Of a stretch of 64,000 bases of DNA, positions 8,274 through 16,397 are shown one piece after another. The position numbers were made by a program, and so were the translations under genes. The notes below the pieces were generated by a model that made no database searches, was not told where the DNA came from, and was given only the letters and a program-made list of their open reading frames with translations. Source of the DNA: Lentisphaerae bacterium GWF2_50_93 (GTDB taxonomy: Bacteria > Verrucomicrobiota > Lentisphaeria > Victivallales > GWF2-50-93); the NCBI GenBank assembly GCA_001804815.1, contig MHBI01000108.1, positions 1-64,000 on the forward strand, read 5' to 3'. Each line of letters starts with the position of its first letter. Positions within the stretch are counted from its first letter, which is position 1.

Positions 8274-9245
8274 CTATTCCAGCAAGCATCCAAGGGTTAA
8301 GAGTGCATAAAAAGTATATTCACAGTCGCACTTCTGATCAAGCATCGAGCCGAAGAAACCGCCTGAATCATCCCAGTGGCCTTCAACGAAATCGATGATA
8401 CCCTGCCTGGATTCGAACTTATGACCCATCTGTTTCAACGCAAGCACGGCTGTTGCAGTTGACAGCATGTCTGCAACCGGGGTCTGCGGGCTTGCCCTGA
8501 ATCCTCCGGATGTAAGCTGCTGTTTGAGCAGCCAGTTCCCGACAGACCTTGAAGACTTGTTTTCCAGATGGAGTTTCATTATTCCTGCTGCCGCAGTGGC
8601 GGTGGTTGTCCCGCACGCCATGTCCGGCTGGTTTGCATAAGCTCCGTCGGAGGCCTTCAAAGCTTCCAGGCTGTTGAGGATTCCCTTCTTGTCCGGAATT
8701 GCCAGCCCCAGATTCTCATACGCCTGGCATGCCAGGAATGATGCATAGACAGTGCCATGCCTTGAATTCCTGGCGGTCTGATTATATCCGCCATCCTTGG
8801 ATCTGAAATCTTCGAGCCTTCCGACGATCGCCTTCACCGCCCTGCCCGCAAACATACTGTTCTTCCGGGCAAACATCAGCGCAATGGCTTTGCCCTTATC
8901 CGGCAATCCGAGGTAGGTTAACAAAGGCAGGGTGCAGGCCATGCAGTACAGGTCGACAAATCCAAGTTGTCTGTCATCAAGTTTCCTGATATATGAATTT
9001 ACCGGTGCAACTAGCTCCGGTAAATTCATATTTGTTTTTGAAACTCCAATGCCCGCGAGTGTTGCAAGTGCGAAGAAAGTATAATAGAGATCGCTTGAGG
9101 ACGACCTGCCCCGGAAGCCTCCGTCATCATTCATCTTCGACATCACAAAACCGGAAATTCCATTTATGGCGTCATCATCCAAGTGCTTTTTAGCGGATGA
9201 GGCGATGCCGAAGACATCCATGCCAGTTGGATTACTTGCTTTCAT
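8274..9245 (-). CDS. Prenyltransferase beta-subunit / terpenoid-cyclase barrel protein
   Basis: About 323 aa of repeated alpha-alpha barrel units: DGGFRGRSSSSDLYYTFFAL, KDGGYNQTARNSRHGTVYAS, SDGAYANQPDMACGTTTATA, SGGFRASPQTPVADMLSTAT and DSGGFFGSMLDQKCDCEYTF. This is the prenyltransferase/squalene-oxidase repeat family and is closest in look to protein geranylgeranyltransferase beta subunits. No DxDD motif is seen, so it differs from the cyclase downstream. An in-frame TTG at 9257 (SD GGGAG very close) is an alternative start; ATG 9245 is chosen here. The 5' end overlaps the DUF116/polyprenyl synthase gene, implying coupled translation. Function is unresolved: cyclase partner, prenyl carrier or modifying enzyme. 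Confidence 0.7.
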   Translation of the reverse strand: MKASNPTGMDVFGIASSAKKHLDDDAINGISGFVMSKMNDDGGFRGRSSSSDLYYTFFALATLAGIGVSKTNMNLPELVAPVNSYIRKLDDRQLGFVDLYCMACTLPLLTYLGLPDKGKAIALMFARKNSMFAGRAVKAIVGRLEDFRSKDGGYNQTARNSRHGTVYASFLACQAYENLGLAIPDKKGILNSLEALKASDGAYANQPDMACGTTTATAAAGIMKLHLENKSSRSVGNWLLKQQLTSGGFRASPQTPVADMLSTATAVLALKQMGHKFESRQGIIDFVEGHWDDSGGFFGSMLDQKCDCEYTFYALLTLGCLLE

Positions 9246-10860
9246 CGGCCCTGACAATTCTCCCGATGATCCTGTATAGAAAAGTCTTCAAGGCGATGCT
9301 TTCAACTCCGTTGGCGGAGGAAATGGCCAAACTTCTATGGTGTTCCAATATGCTGCCGACTCTCTCCTTGACCTTCGGAGAAGCGAGTGCGTTTCTTAAG
9401 CCAGCTTCACTGCGTTTGTTGAAACCGCTCTTCCAACCATCGGCTATCAGTCTTTTTACAGATCCGCGTGCCAGCTCATTGGCAACAGCCAGGTTGATCG
9501 ACAGTTCCGGATGCTTGCCCGGCCTCCGGAATGCATCCTTCATGTCATCGCTGATCTGGTAGGCTATGCCCAGGTGCCTGCTGAAATCCCCCAGGGCGCT
9601 GCAGGTTTTATCATCGGCCCCTGCGGTGATCGCACCAAGCAGGAAAGCGACTTCAAAGGCAGGCGCCGTCTTCAGGCGGGATATGTCGACAACATCCCTT
9701 ACCCGTGGAAGTCCCGGAGACATCCTCAGCGACAGTTCCTTCCCCTGCCCTATGCAGAGGTTCCGGTGCCCCTCGGAAACAACTTTCAAAAGGAGTTCCT
9801 TCTGCGCCGGCGACAAACCGCATTCGGCGATCAGTCGGTATCCTTCGCCAAGAAGGAAATCACCGATATTAAGGGCGACAGGAACACCGTATTCGGCATG
9901 CAGAGTCTTTTCGCCGTCCCTGAGATCATCATCATCTTCAATATCGTCGTGCAGGAGCGACGCCTTATGGAAGCATTCTATGGACAAGGCCAAGGCCTTG
10001 ACTTCACTGGGAATCTTTTCAGAGGAAGATTTAGTAAGCGCCTTGTAGGTTGCGGCGACGATAAAGGGTCTCCATCGCTTACCGGCCTTTGCGAGATATT
10101 CAAAGGCAATTTTCTCTACCGTACTCCGTCCCGGCCTCAAGAAACCTTTCAGATGAGGCATGGAGAACCAGGAGGCGACTTCCTTCTGGAGGGCGTGATA
10201 GTCCACATGGCTGACGTTCCTGTCTTCAGATTTCAGATGGAGCGTGTCCATCACCCACCTGACATCGACCTGTGTGTTTATGCAGCCGTTGCGCAGGAGA
10301 GGGATCGCCAGTCCTGGCACGGCGTTGGAAGCTACATATGGAAATGTCTTTTCGAGGGATGAAAGGCAGCCGATCCCTATGACGGCATCTATCCTGCCCT
10401 GTTCGATGAGGCTGGTGACAAGAGTCGTCCCTTCAGCTACCAGGACCAGATAACCAAGGGATTCCGCCTCCTTCTTCAATGCGGCAATTGGACATTTCCC
10501 GCATTCCCGGCAGAGAAGTCCGAACTGATCCATCTCGGCGGTACATGTCTTCTTGTCGCGGAGGCAGTGGGGGATCAGGAACACCCTCCTGTTGAAAGGA
10601 ACGGTGGAGACCGTCTCACGCCACAGGGTATTGCCCAGCAGCACGGAAATGAAATCAGAATAGCGGCTGTCGATGCGGCCGCGTCCGCGCAGTACGCCTG
10701 CATGTCTTTTGATCTCATCGACAGTAAGCGGCGGAACAAGGACGTTTGTTCCGACGTATTCATTGACTCGCCTGAAGAATATCTCCCGCTCAGCTCCCGA
10801 CTGCGGAACTGCATTTGTGGCGGCAACGCCTGTTTTTGACTTGTCCTGCTTTTTCATCAT
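9232..10860 (-). CDS. DUF116 - polyprenyl diphosphate synthase fusion
   Basis: 542 aa with two parts. Residues about 40-225 are DUF116-like, with cysteines in CLRDKKTC and LLCRECGKCPI that could bind a metal or Fe-S cluster, and the domain core AVIGIGCLSSLEKTFPYV. Residues about 235-542 are an isoprenyl diphosphate synthase with the first Asp-rich motif LHDDIEDDDD (Asp305, 306, 309) and the second DDMKD (Asp438, 439, 442), so it is likely active in chain elongation from IPP and an allylic diphosphate. Its start overlaps the radical SAM stop (ATGATGA) and its end overlaps the barrel gene. The fusion ties chain synthesis to a presumptive metal/redox domain. Chain length is not predictable here. 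Confidence 0.85.
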   Translation of the reverse strand: MMKKQDKSKTGVAATNAVPQSGAEREIFFRRVNEYVGTNVLVPPLTVDEIKRHAGVLRGRGRIDSRYSDFISVLLGNTLWRETVSTVPFNRRVFLIPHCLRDKKTCTAEMDQFGLLCRECGKCPIAALKKEAESLGYLVLVAEGTTLVTSLIEQGRIDAVIGIGCLSSLEKTFPYVASNAVPGLAIPLLRNGCINTQVDVRWVMDTLHLKSEDRNVSHVDYHALQKEVASWFSMPHLKGFLRPGRSTVEKIAFEYLAKAGKRWRPFIVAATYKALTKSSSEKIPSEVKALALSIECFHKASLLHDDIEDDDDLRDGEKTLHAEYGVPVALNIGDFLLGEGYRLIAECGLSPAQKELLLKVVSEGHRNLCIGQGKELSLRMSPGLPRVRDVVDISRLKTAPAFEVAFLLGAITAGADDKTCSALGDFSRHLGIAYQISDDMKDAFRRPGKHPELSINLAVANELARGSVKRLIADGWKSGFNKRSEAGLRNALASPKVKERVGSILEHHRSLAISSANGVESIALKTFLYRIIGRIVRADESK

Positions 10861-12047
10861 CCATATGCTCCAAAACCGAAGAACCAGTATTTTTTAGCCA
10901 GCTTGTACGCCCAATGTTTTTCAGGAACCTCACCACCCGGCTGGTGATGGCTTGCGCAGCAGCCCATCGCCTCCAGCTCCTCCACGCCTGCGCATCTCCC
11001 GCTCGTGTTCCTGGCTTTCTGTTCAACAATGAATTTAGCCATAAGCCCGGGATTTTCCAGCAGTATGCATCCACGGGACGAACTGCTCGCGAGCTTCCGG
11101 AATCCCGCCAGGAATTCCGACTTCCTGACCGCCTCCGTCCAGTTCGCGTCCCTTATATTTTCCTTAGCATATTGTATGGGAGGGCAGAATTCAACATATC
11201 CAGCAGGATTGATGTGATATCCGATCCCGGTGGCCGCAGGACACAGCGCCCTGCCAAGATGGTCCCAGTAGGAGTCGACAAGGGCGATAGGCGCCTTCAT
11301 CCTGGTGTTGACAATGAACTTCCTCAGTTCCAAAATCTCCCCGCGGTCGAGCGCCAGTTCAGGATGCGGAGTCCCCCCCACAGGCCGATATATGTAATAC
11401 CACAGGTAATGGACTTTTCTTGCAACAAGCTCGTTTACGAATTTCTCGGACACCAGGTCGCGGAAATTGCTTTTGCAAACGCTCGTGGCCACTCCGGTGA
11501 CCAGCCTGTTCCTGCTGCAGTTCTCCAGGGCCTGCATTGCGTGCGAATATACATCACTGCCTCCGCGCCGGACGTCGCTGACATCTGCCGTGCCTTCAAC
11601 GCTGATGAGTGGGGTCACATTGCCCAGCCTGCGCATTGTCCTGGCGACTTCATCGGTGAGCAATGTGCCATTGGTAAATATCAGAAAATAGCATTCAGGA
11701 TGTTTTTCCATTATGTCAAACAACCCTTTGTAGAGCAGCGGCTCGCCGCCCATTATCCCAAAGAAGTACGAGCCATGCCGTTTGCATCCTTCTATCACAT
11801 TTTCAATATCGCCGGGGGCGAGTTCCAATGCCGGTACGGAAGGAGTGACCCAGCACCCCTGGCATCTGAGGTTGCAGTTGCTGGTGATGGACAGGAACAT
11901 GAACGCGGGGAACTGCTCCCCTCTGCCCAGCCTCCGCTGGAACGCCTGCACGGCCCTGATCCCCTTCCATCCGAAGTTATAGGCAAACTTGAAAAGGAGC
12001 CTCTTGTCAGTCTCCGCCAGCATCCGTTTTGTGAGTCGAAATATCAT
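10857..12047 (-). CDS. Radical SAM protein with auxiliary Cys region
   Basis: 396 aa. The radical SAM cluster motif is CNLRCQGCW (Cys58, 62, 65), followed by the SAM-binding GGEPLL and FTNGTLL strands and an SVEG strand, so the core (about residues 45-260) is complete. The C-terminal part has RALCPAATGIGYHINPAG and EFCPPIQ plus further Cys residues (RGCILL, GRCAGVEEL, GCC), which resembles a SPASM-type auxiliary cluster region. The start overlaps the upstream ferredoxin stop (TAATG), so the ferredoxin may be its electron donor. Likely role: radical modification of the terpenoid or a cluster peptide. HpnH-type hopanoid chemistry is an analogy only; the sequence is not clearly HpnH. Confidence 0.8.
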   Translation of the reverse strand: MIFRLTKRMLAETDKRLLFKFAYNFGWKGIRAVQAFQRRLGRGEQFPAFMFLSITSNCNLRCQGCWVTPSVPALELAPGDIENVIEGCKRHGSYFFGIMGGEPLLYKGLFDIMEKHPECYFLIFTNGTLLTDEVARTMRRLGNVTPLISVEGTADVSDVRRGGSDVYSHAMQALENCSRNRLVTGVATSVCKSNFRDLVSEKFVNELVARKVHYLWYYIYRPVGGTPHPELALDRGEILELRKFIVNTRMKAPIALVDSYWDHLGRALCPAATGIGYHINPAGYVEFCPPIQYAKENIRDANWTEAVRKSEFLAGFRKLASSSSRGCILLENPGLMAKFIVEQKARNTSGRCAGVEELEAMGCCASHHQPGGEVPEKHWAYKLAKKYWFFGFGAYG

Positions 12048-12817
12048 TATGATTTTTTCAATAGCCTTCTTTTACTTGATTTGCCGCCGGCTGGCGCGTT
12101 CTGCTCCTTCAGAAGTCCTGCCATTGCAAGCCTTCTGCGCTGATGCAGTACGGCGTACGTGTCATCACCCAGGATCTTGTCATAATCAATTTTCATGTTT
12201 TTACCCGCCGGAGCATTTCCGTCCACCTCGCCGCCATTGATCGGGGATTCGGGATATTTCGGGAATATGATCGCGGATTTTGGACAGACCTTGGCGCAGG
12301 CCGGACAGTTTGTCTTGCAGTTTTCGGGCTTTGCAACGAGCACCTTGCCTTTTTTCGAAAGCTCATAGACGCCGAAAAGGCAGAAGCTCAGGCATTGCTT
12401 GCAGTTGACACAGCGCCCGTATTCGATCACGGGGAACCACGGTATCCAGTCTTTCTTTACTGACTTCCATCTGATCTTGGAATCCCCATTCCGCTTTGCG
12501 GCCACCTTGACACCCAGCTTCCTGAGAATTTCAGCAGCGCTTGACGTCTTCATGTTGAAGACTTGCAGTTTTGTTTTCTTATCAGCTCCGGCATAGTCAA
12601 ACAAGCTCTTTACAGCCCTGTGATGACATGCGACTACCGCAAGCTCCCCCGAAGATGCAATACCCTTAAGAAGGGATTTTTCCTTTGCCGCGACCTGGCA
12701 GAGATCTGGTATTGCGACAAAATCCATTCCTGACGAGGCCAGCGCGGAACGCACCGATTGCTTTTTCTTCCCATCAATAATATCGTAGTATGCACAGTCG
12801 CAATATAGAATCTTCAT
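12047..12817 (-). CDS. Ferredoxin-type 2[4Fe-4S] protein
   Basis: 256 aa, no signal peptide. The N-terminal ~110 residues form an unfamiliar domain (LYCDCAYYDI, LAVVACHHRAVKSLFDYAG). Then come two [4Fe-4S] motifs: GRCVNCKQCLSFCLFGVYE and NCKTNCPACAKVCPKSAIIF. The tail is rich in Lys/Arg. It is cytoplasmic by prediction and a reasonable electron carrier for the overlapping radical SAM enzyme. An AAGGAA SD precedes the ATG. The N-terminal half could be a partner-binding domain; I do not recognise it firmly. Confidence 0.8.
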   Translation of the reverse strand: MKILYCDCAYYDIIDGKKKQSVRSALASSGMDFVAIPDLCQVAAKEKSLLKGIASSGELAVVACHHRAVKSLFDYAGADKKTKLQVFNMKTSSAAEILRKLGVKVAAKRNGDSKIRWKSVKKDWIPWFPVIEYGRCVNCKQCLSFCLFGVYELSKKGKVLVAKPENCKTNCPACAKVCPKSAIIFPKYPESPINGGEVDGNAPAGKNMKIDYDKILGDDTYAVLHQRRRLAMAGLLKEQNAPAGGKSSKRRLLKKS

Positions 12818-12826
12818 TGGAATTCC

Positions 12827-13204
12827 TTATGTTTTTACGGAACGTACAGGACTAAGCCTCATGCAGATGACAAACACGCAGAGTCCCGCAACCAGCAGAT
12901 ATGCCCCAGTACGTATTTTTGCCTGCGCGTTGAAATAATTCTGCCTTATCTGCTGATCAAGCACCTGAATATCCTTCCTGATAAATTCATCTTCCGGATT
13001 CAAACGCTGCTGCGCCACCAGCTCGTCCAGCTTCCGGGCATTGCCCGAAGACATCGGATCGTTCTGCCTCAATTCATGGAAGCTCATCAGAAGAAGAAGG
13101 ATGACGGCTATCGAGAAAAGTCCCGCTGCCATGGCGACCCTATATGCCACAAGGCGGCGGAAAGCCACTTGTCCTCCTGGTTCAGATTTTGCTTTATCCT
13201 GCAT
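12827..13204 (-). CDS. Small two-TM membrane protein
   Basis: 125 aa with membrane segments at about residues 24-42 (MAAGLFSIAVILLLLMSF) and 100-117 (GAYLLVAGLCVFVICMRL). Between them is a ~55-residue loop with predicted helix and no Cys. The first residues overlap the 3' end of the polyferredoxin gene (13194-13204), so translation is coupled. I do not recognise a family. By position it is probably a small accessory subunit of the NapH/NosR-like complex, with the loop on the periplasmic side if the N-terminus is inside. Confidence 0.7.
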   Translation of the reverse strand: MQDKAKSEPGGQVAFRRLVAYRVAMAAGLFSIAVILLLLMSFHELRQNDPMSSGNARKLDELVAQQRLNPEDEFIRKDIQVLDQQIRQNYFNAQAKIRTGAYLLVAGLCVFVICMRLSPVRSVKT

Positions 13205-14498
13205 TCTTCTCCTCCTTGAGTTTCTTCAGCCTGAGCTGTTCCCTTGGACAATATGAGTGGCATCTGCCGCATGAGAAACAGAGCCCGCGGTCAGGAAGAT
13301 ATTCGTCCTGCTTCCTTCTGATGTTCATGCCAACCAGCTGCAATCCAAGAATAAGTCCCAGGAATCCACCGGCGGCCGAAGCTCCAATGGCGAACTGCCT
13401 CCTGATACTGTCTGCACGCGCATAAAGGTCCGAGTCCATTGCGCCCAGCTGCCTGAACGCCGCAACAAGATCGCTTTCCCATGGCCCCTTGTCCTTCTGT
13501 AATGAGCGCAGGGCATCAGCAGTCTGGACTGTCTTGTTCAGGCCGCTCAACGGCGCGGCCGACAAATATCCGCCCCAGATGCCAAGCAGGATAAGCACGG
13601 GCAATATCATGAGGAATATCTTCAAACGGCGTTTTCTACTGCTGGCATCGCTTTCAGAATCTGCTTTTTCAGGAACAGTGATGGCGCCGTAGGGACAGGC
13701 GTTTTTGCAGAGACCGCACTTGACGCACTTGTCTGGAGTGATCGACGTATGCCATCCGGAGAATTTCGAACACAGGTTCAGCAGGACGCTGTACGGACAT
13801 ATGAAACGGCAATATGGCCTGCCGATGAACAATGAGAGCCCGATAAAGCAGCCGGAGAGGACCAGGATGTTGAAGACACCGTTCAGACGGAACAGCGATA
13901 TGAAAGGGTCGAACTGGCAGATGATATACGCGCTTCCTGTCGCCGCAAGCAGTACCGCAAGCAAAAGATATGCAAGAGGGATGAACCTCAACGGCTTTTC
14001 CAGCCATGCCGGTATCCTGACAGGCCTGACAAGCACCGTCTCCTGCAATGATCCCAGCGGACAGACCGCAGCGCAGAAGACCCTGCCGAAGAACAATGCA
14101 AAGATCAGAGGGATCGTGAAAAACAGCACGACAACCGCAGGCACGAAGAAATCACTCTGGCAGATTCCCTGCGCCATGTTCTGCAGGCTGCCGACCGGAC
14201 AGACACATCCTTTCCTGTAGAAACCGAAATAGATCACTGAAAACACCGCCAGAAGCGAGAGCCACCTGCGGGACCTCGACTTCAATGCCAGCACAGCCAG
14301 GATCAGGCATGCCAGCAATACCGCAGTATCTACGTATTCAAAAACAACAGGACGCGCCTGGACGTGCTGGACAACGGGATATGTGTGTTTTGTCTCATTG
14401 AAGTCAGGGCGCGGGAAACGGTCCGCAGCCGTCGCGTCGGACAATATGATAAACATTGCCATAGCAGCAAAAAAAAGTTTTTTTATGACAGTAGCCAT
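13194..14498 (-). CDS. NapH/NosR-like membrane polyferredoxin
   Basis: 434 aa. After an N-terminal signal-like segment there are six or so membrane helices. The CP motifs typical of NapH/NosR-type quinol-linked proteins appear at GCVCPVGSLQ, FCAAVCPLGSLQE and YCRFICPYSVL. Two [4Fe-4S] motifs follow: CVKCGLCKNACPYGA (mid-protein) and CFSCGRCHSYCPREQL (C-terminus, after the last helices). The expected role is electron transfer between the quinone pool and a periplasmic or cytoplasmic partner. AAGGAG precedes the ATG. It sits directly behind the Tat ferredoxin gene (no gap), matching the NapG-NapH pairing of nitrate systems, but no nitrate reductase is present. Confidence 0.85.
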   Translation of the reverse strand: MATVIKKLFFAAMAMFIILSDATAADRFPRPDFNETKHTYPVVQHVQARPVVFEYVDTAVLLACLILAVLALKSRSRRWLSLLAVFSVIYFGFYRKGCVCPVGSLQNMAQGICQSDFFVPAVVVLFFTIPLIFALFFGRVFCAAVCPLGSLQETVLVRPVRIPAWLEKPLRFIPLAYLLLAVLLAATGSAYIICQFDPFISLFRLNGVFNILVLSGCFIGLSLFIGRPYCRFICPYSVLLNLCSKFSGWHTSITPDKCVKCGLCKNACPYGAITVPEKADSESDASSRKRRLKIFLMILPVLILLGIWGGYLSAAPLSGLNKTVQTADALRSLQKDKGPWESDLVAAFRQLGAMDSDLYARADSIRRQFAIGASAAGGFLGLILGLQLVGMNIRRKQDEYLPDRGLCFSCGRCHSYCPREQLRLKKLKEEKNAG

Positions 14499-15110
14499 TC
14501 AGGTCTCCTTTGGCTCTTCTTTAGGCTGCAGGCCCTTGAACAGGTAGGGTTTGTCGGATGGCACCCTTACAAAGGCGTTTGCGGGGCAGGCCTTGGCGAT
14601 TGAGCATTCGTTGCAGTTGACGCAGTACGCCTGGTCCACCTGGAGATACAGGCTTCCGTTGCCGAAGGTCTGGCATCCCTTCACGCACCTTGAGCAGCCG
14701 ACGCACTTGTCCTTGTCGACGGTATATTCGAAATAAGGTTGCTCAATGAATTTCCTTATCAGTGCGTTGGTGGGGCATAACTGCTTCTCTGCGGTCGTGT
14801 CAAACTCCAGGGTCCCCGGCTTGAAATAGGCGAAACAGAGGTCGCAGTAGCCGCACACGTTGAACGCATGGAAGCATTTCACGGCGGAAGGCGAGACCAC
14901 GCACTGGGTGGCGCAGCGTCCACACTGCACGCACTTGGCGGGATCGATCTGCCATACCGTACCCTTTTTCCCTGACCTGCCAAGAAGCGCCAGGGCTCCG
15001 CCGCCTACCGCCAGGAACAAAAATGCGGCGACTGCCTTGCGAACCGCCTCACGCCTTGTCATGGGCCCGGCAACTCCGTCCTTGCCATTTACTTTTTCCG
15101 TGTCAGCCAT
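14499..15110 (-). CDS. Tat-exported ferredoxin (NapG-like)
   Basis: 203 aa. The N-terminal MTRREAVRKAVAAFLFLAVG is a twin-arginine signal or anchor. Iron-sulfur motifs include KCVQCGRCATQC, VCGYCDLC, KCVGCSRCVKGC and YCVNCNECSIAKACPANA, enough for about four [4Fe-4S] clusters as in NapG/MauM-type ferredoxins. It is presumably periplasmic and receives or donates electrons through the NapH-like membrane protein encoded immediately downstream. It lies 6 bp after the small Tat protein gene. The electron acceptor is unknown; no terminal reductase is encoded in the window. Confidence 0.85.
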   Translation of the reverse strand: MADTEKVNGKDGVAGPMTRREAVRKAVAAFLFLAVGGGALALLGRSGKKGTVWQIDPAKCVQCGRCATQCVVSPSAVKCFHAFNVCGYCDLCFAYFKPGTLEFDTTAEKQLCPTNALIRKFIEQPYFEYTVDKDKCVGCSRCVKGCQTFGNGSLYLQVDQAYCVNCNECSIAKACPANAFVRVPSDKPYLFKGLQPKEEPKET

Positions 15111-15116
15111 TTCTAT

Positions 15117-15329
15117 TTACGAATCCTTTCCGAAATCCTGCGTTTTGCTCCTGCATCCGTTTGAAGCAAAACAATTTGAACAATCCTTTCCGGGATACGG
15201 GCACTGCGCATTTGTCTTCCCCTCATCAGGTTTGCCAAAAGCCCTGATGATGCCGTAGCCGAGGAGGGCGAGAAGCCCCCCTCTTGCGATCATCCTCGCG
15301 AATTCGCGCCGTGAAATCCTGTTATCCAT
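15117..15329 (-). CDS. 70-residue Tat-signal Cys protein
   Basis: The N-terminus SRREFARMIARGGLLALLGY has the S-R-R-x-F twin-arginine motif and a hydrophobic stretch. The mature part is only about 40 residues with four cysteines (43, 50, 53, 59) in the spacing C-x6-C-x2-C-x5-C. That spacing suits one metal or Fe-S site but is not the HiPIP or ferredoxin pattern I know. It sits between the NHL-like propeller and Tat ferredoxin genes with gaps of 3 and 6 bp, so it is clearly part of the operon. No family recognised. Confidence 0.75.
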   Translation of the reverse strand: MDNRISRREFARMIARGGLLALLGYGIIRAFGKPDEGKTNAQCPYPGKDCSNCFASNGCRSKTQDFGKDS

Positions 15330-15332
15330 ATG

Positions 15333-16397
15333 TCATTTCACCTTTTGTTTCTCAACAAATATCCTGATGTTGCCTTTGGCGGAATCCATCACATATACGC
15401 CGCCATTCCTGTCCACGGCTACATCACAGGGGGACTGACTGTCCGAAAATGATTCCGGAGGAGCGACGACTCCGATAAATTCCCCGGTGGAGGAATACAG
15501 CTTGATCCTAGGTATCGCCTTTTCGCTGGTAACTATGCTGCCATCCGGACGCAAAGCAATATAAGTTGGATTGCAGCATCCGGAAAACCCCTCGATTGCA
15601 GGTGTCGGATTGCTTTTCCACGTGGAGACCAGCCCCCCGGAATATGAATAGAGCTTGACCCTGTGCCTGCCGGGATCGGTCACAAACACCAGGTCGTTGT
15701 CGGACGCCGTAACATCAAGGAAAGGGGAATATACGACAATCCCATCATCTCCGGTCTCCTTGCTGGCGACTCCGATCTTATGCTCCTCCTTTTCCGGGCT
15801 GTCAAGATCTTTCACGTGCACCATCTTCTTTCCTGCATCCGCGATGAAAACTTTTTTTCCGGCCAGCGAGATCCCTGTGATTATGCTGCCTTTCTCGAAT
15901 TTCCAAGTTCTTGTATCCGCCCCTTCCTTATTGAAAACAGAAACCTGGGACGAGGAACCGACAAAGATATCCTTGTTATCCGCTACGGCGATGCAGGTCG
16001 GCCGTATCTGCAGATCAATCTGCCACAGCTTTCTGCCCTCCATATCAAATACGCTCACCTGTGTATCGCCGCCCGCATATATCAGGCCGTCAGGACCAAT
16101 GGCGGTGCAGGACGCCCGCTTGAATCCCGCAGGAATCGGCTTGAGCTCGTCGAACAGGATGATTTCAGGACGTGTCTTCTCGAATTCCTTGAGATTGTAG
16201 GTGGTGGACATCGACGTGCTGTCCGAATTCCATTTGAGCAGGAAGTATATCCCAGCTCCGGCAATACAGAGCAGAACGAGCGCAACAGCCAAACTTTTCG
16301 CGCTGAATCCTGGTTCAGGAACCTCAACAGGCGCGCACGGCTCCTGCAGGTTTTCCTGTTCCCCGTTTTTGCCGGATGCATCTTTCTCTTGTTTCAT
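15333..16397 (-). CDS. Membrane-anchored NHL-like beta-propeller
   Basis: 354 aa with a cytoplasmic N-terminus of ~30 residues, one membrane anchor (SLAVALVLLCIAGAGIYFLL) and an extracytoplasmic six-bladed-type propeller: CTAIGPDGLIYAGGDTQVSV, CIAVADNKDIFVGSSSQVSV, TYIALRPDGSIVTSEKAIPR and CDVAVDRNGGVYVMDSAKGN. NHL-type propellers bind proteins or small ligands; no catalytic residues are evident. AAGGAAG precedes the ATG. The start overlaps the upstream propeller stop (ATGA at 16394-16397), so the two propellers are translated together and probably interact. Confidence 0.8.
   Translation of the reverse strand: MKQEKDASGKNGEQENLQEPCAPVEVPEPGFSAKSLAVALVLLCIAGAGIYFLLKWNSDSTSMSTTYNLKEFEKTRPEIILFDELKPIPAGFKRASCTAIGPDGLIYAGGDTQVSVFDMEGRKLWQIDLQIRPTCIAVADNKDIFVGSSSQVSVFNKEGADTRTWKFEKGSIITGISLAGKKVFIADAGKKMVHVKDLDSPEKEEHKIGVASKETGDDGIVVYSPFLDVTASDNDLVFVTDPGRHRVKLYSYSGGLVSTWKSNPTPAIEGFSGCCNPTYIALRPDGSIVTSEKAIPRIKLYSSTGEFIGVVAPPESFSDSQSPCDVAVDRNGGVYVMDSAKGNIRIFVEKQKVK

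Noticed and set aside
9511..10362. 283-codon plus-strand open frame
   Set aside because: Antisense to the polyprenyl synthase fusion, which has both Asp-rich motifs.
10857..12047. Calling the radical SAM protein HpnH (adenosylhopane synthase)
   Set aside because: The cyclase context invites it, but the N-terminal and C-terminal sequence do not show the HpnH pattern I know, and the CPPIQ region fits other radical SAM groups.
10815..12143. 442-codon open frame on the plus strand
   Set aside because: It lies antisense to the radical SAM and ferredoxin genes, whose motifs are clear. No SD or family pattern; it is a composition-driven shadow.
13194..15110. Calling the NapG/NapH-like pair part of nitrate or nitrous oxide respiration
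   Set aside because: No nitrate reductase, nosZ or cytochrome c gene is present in the window.
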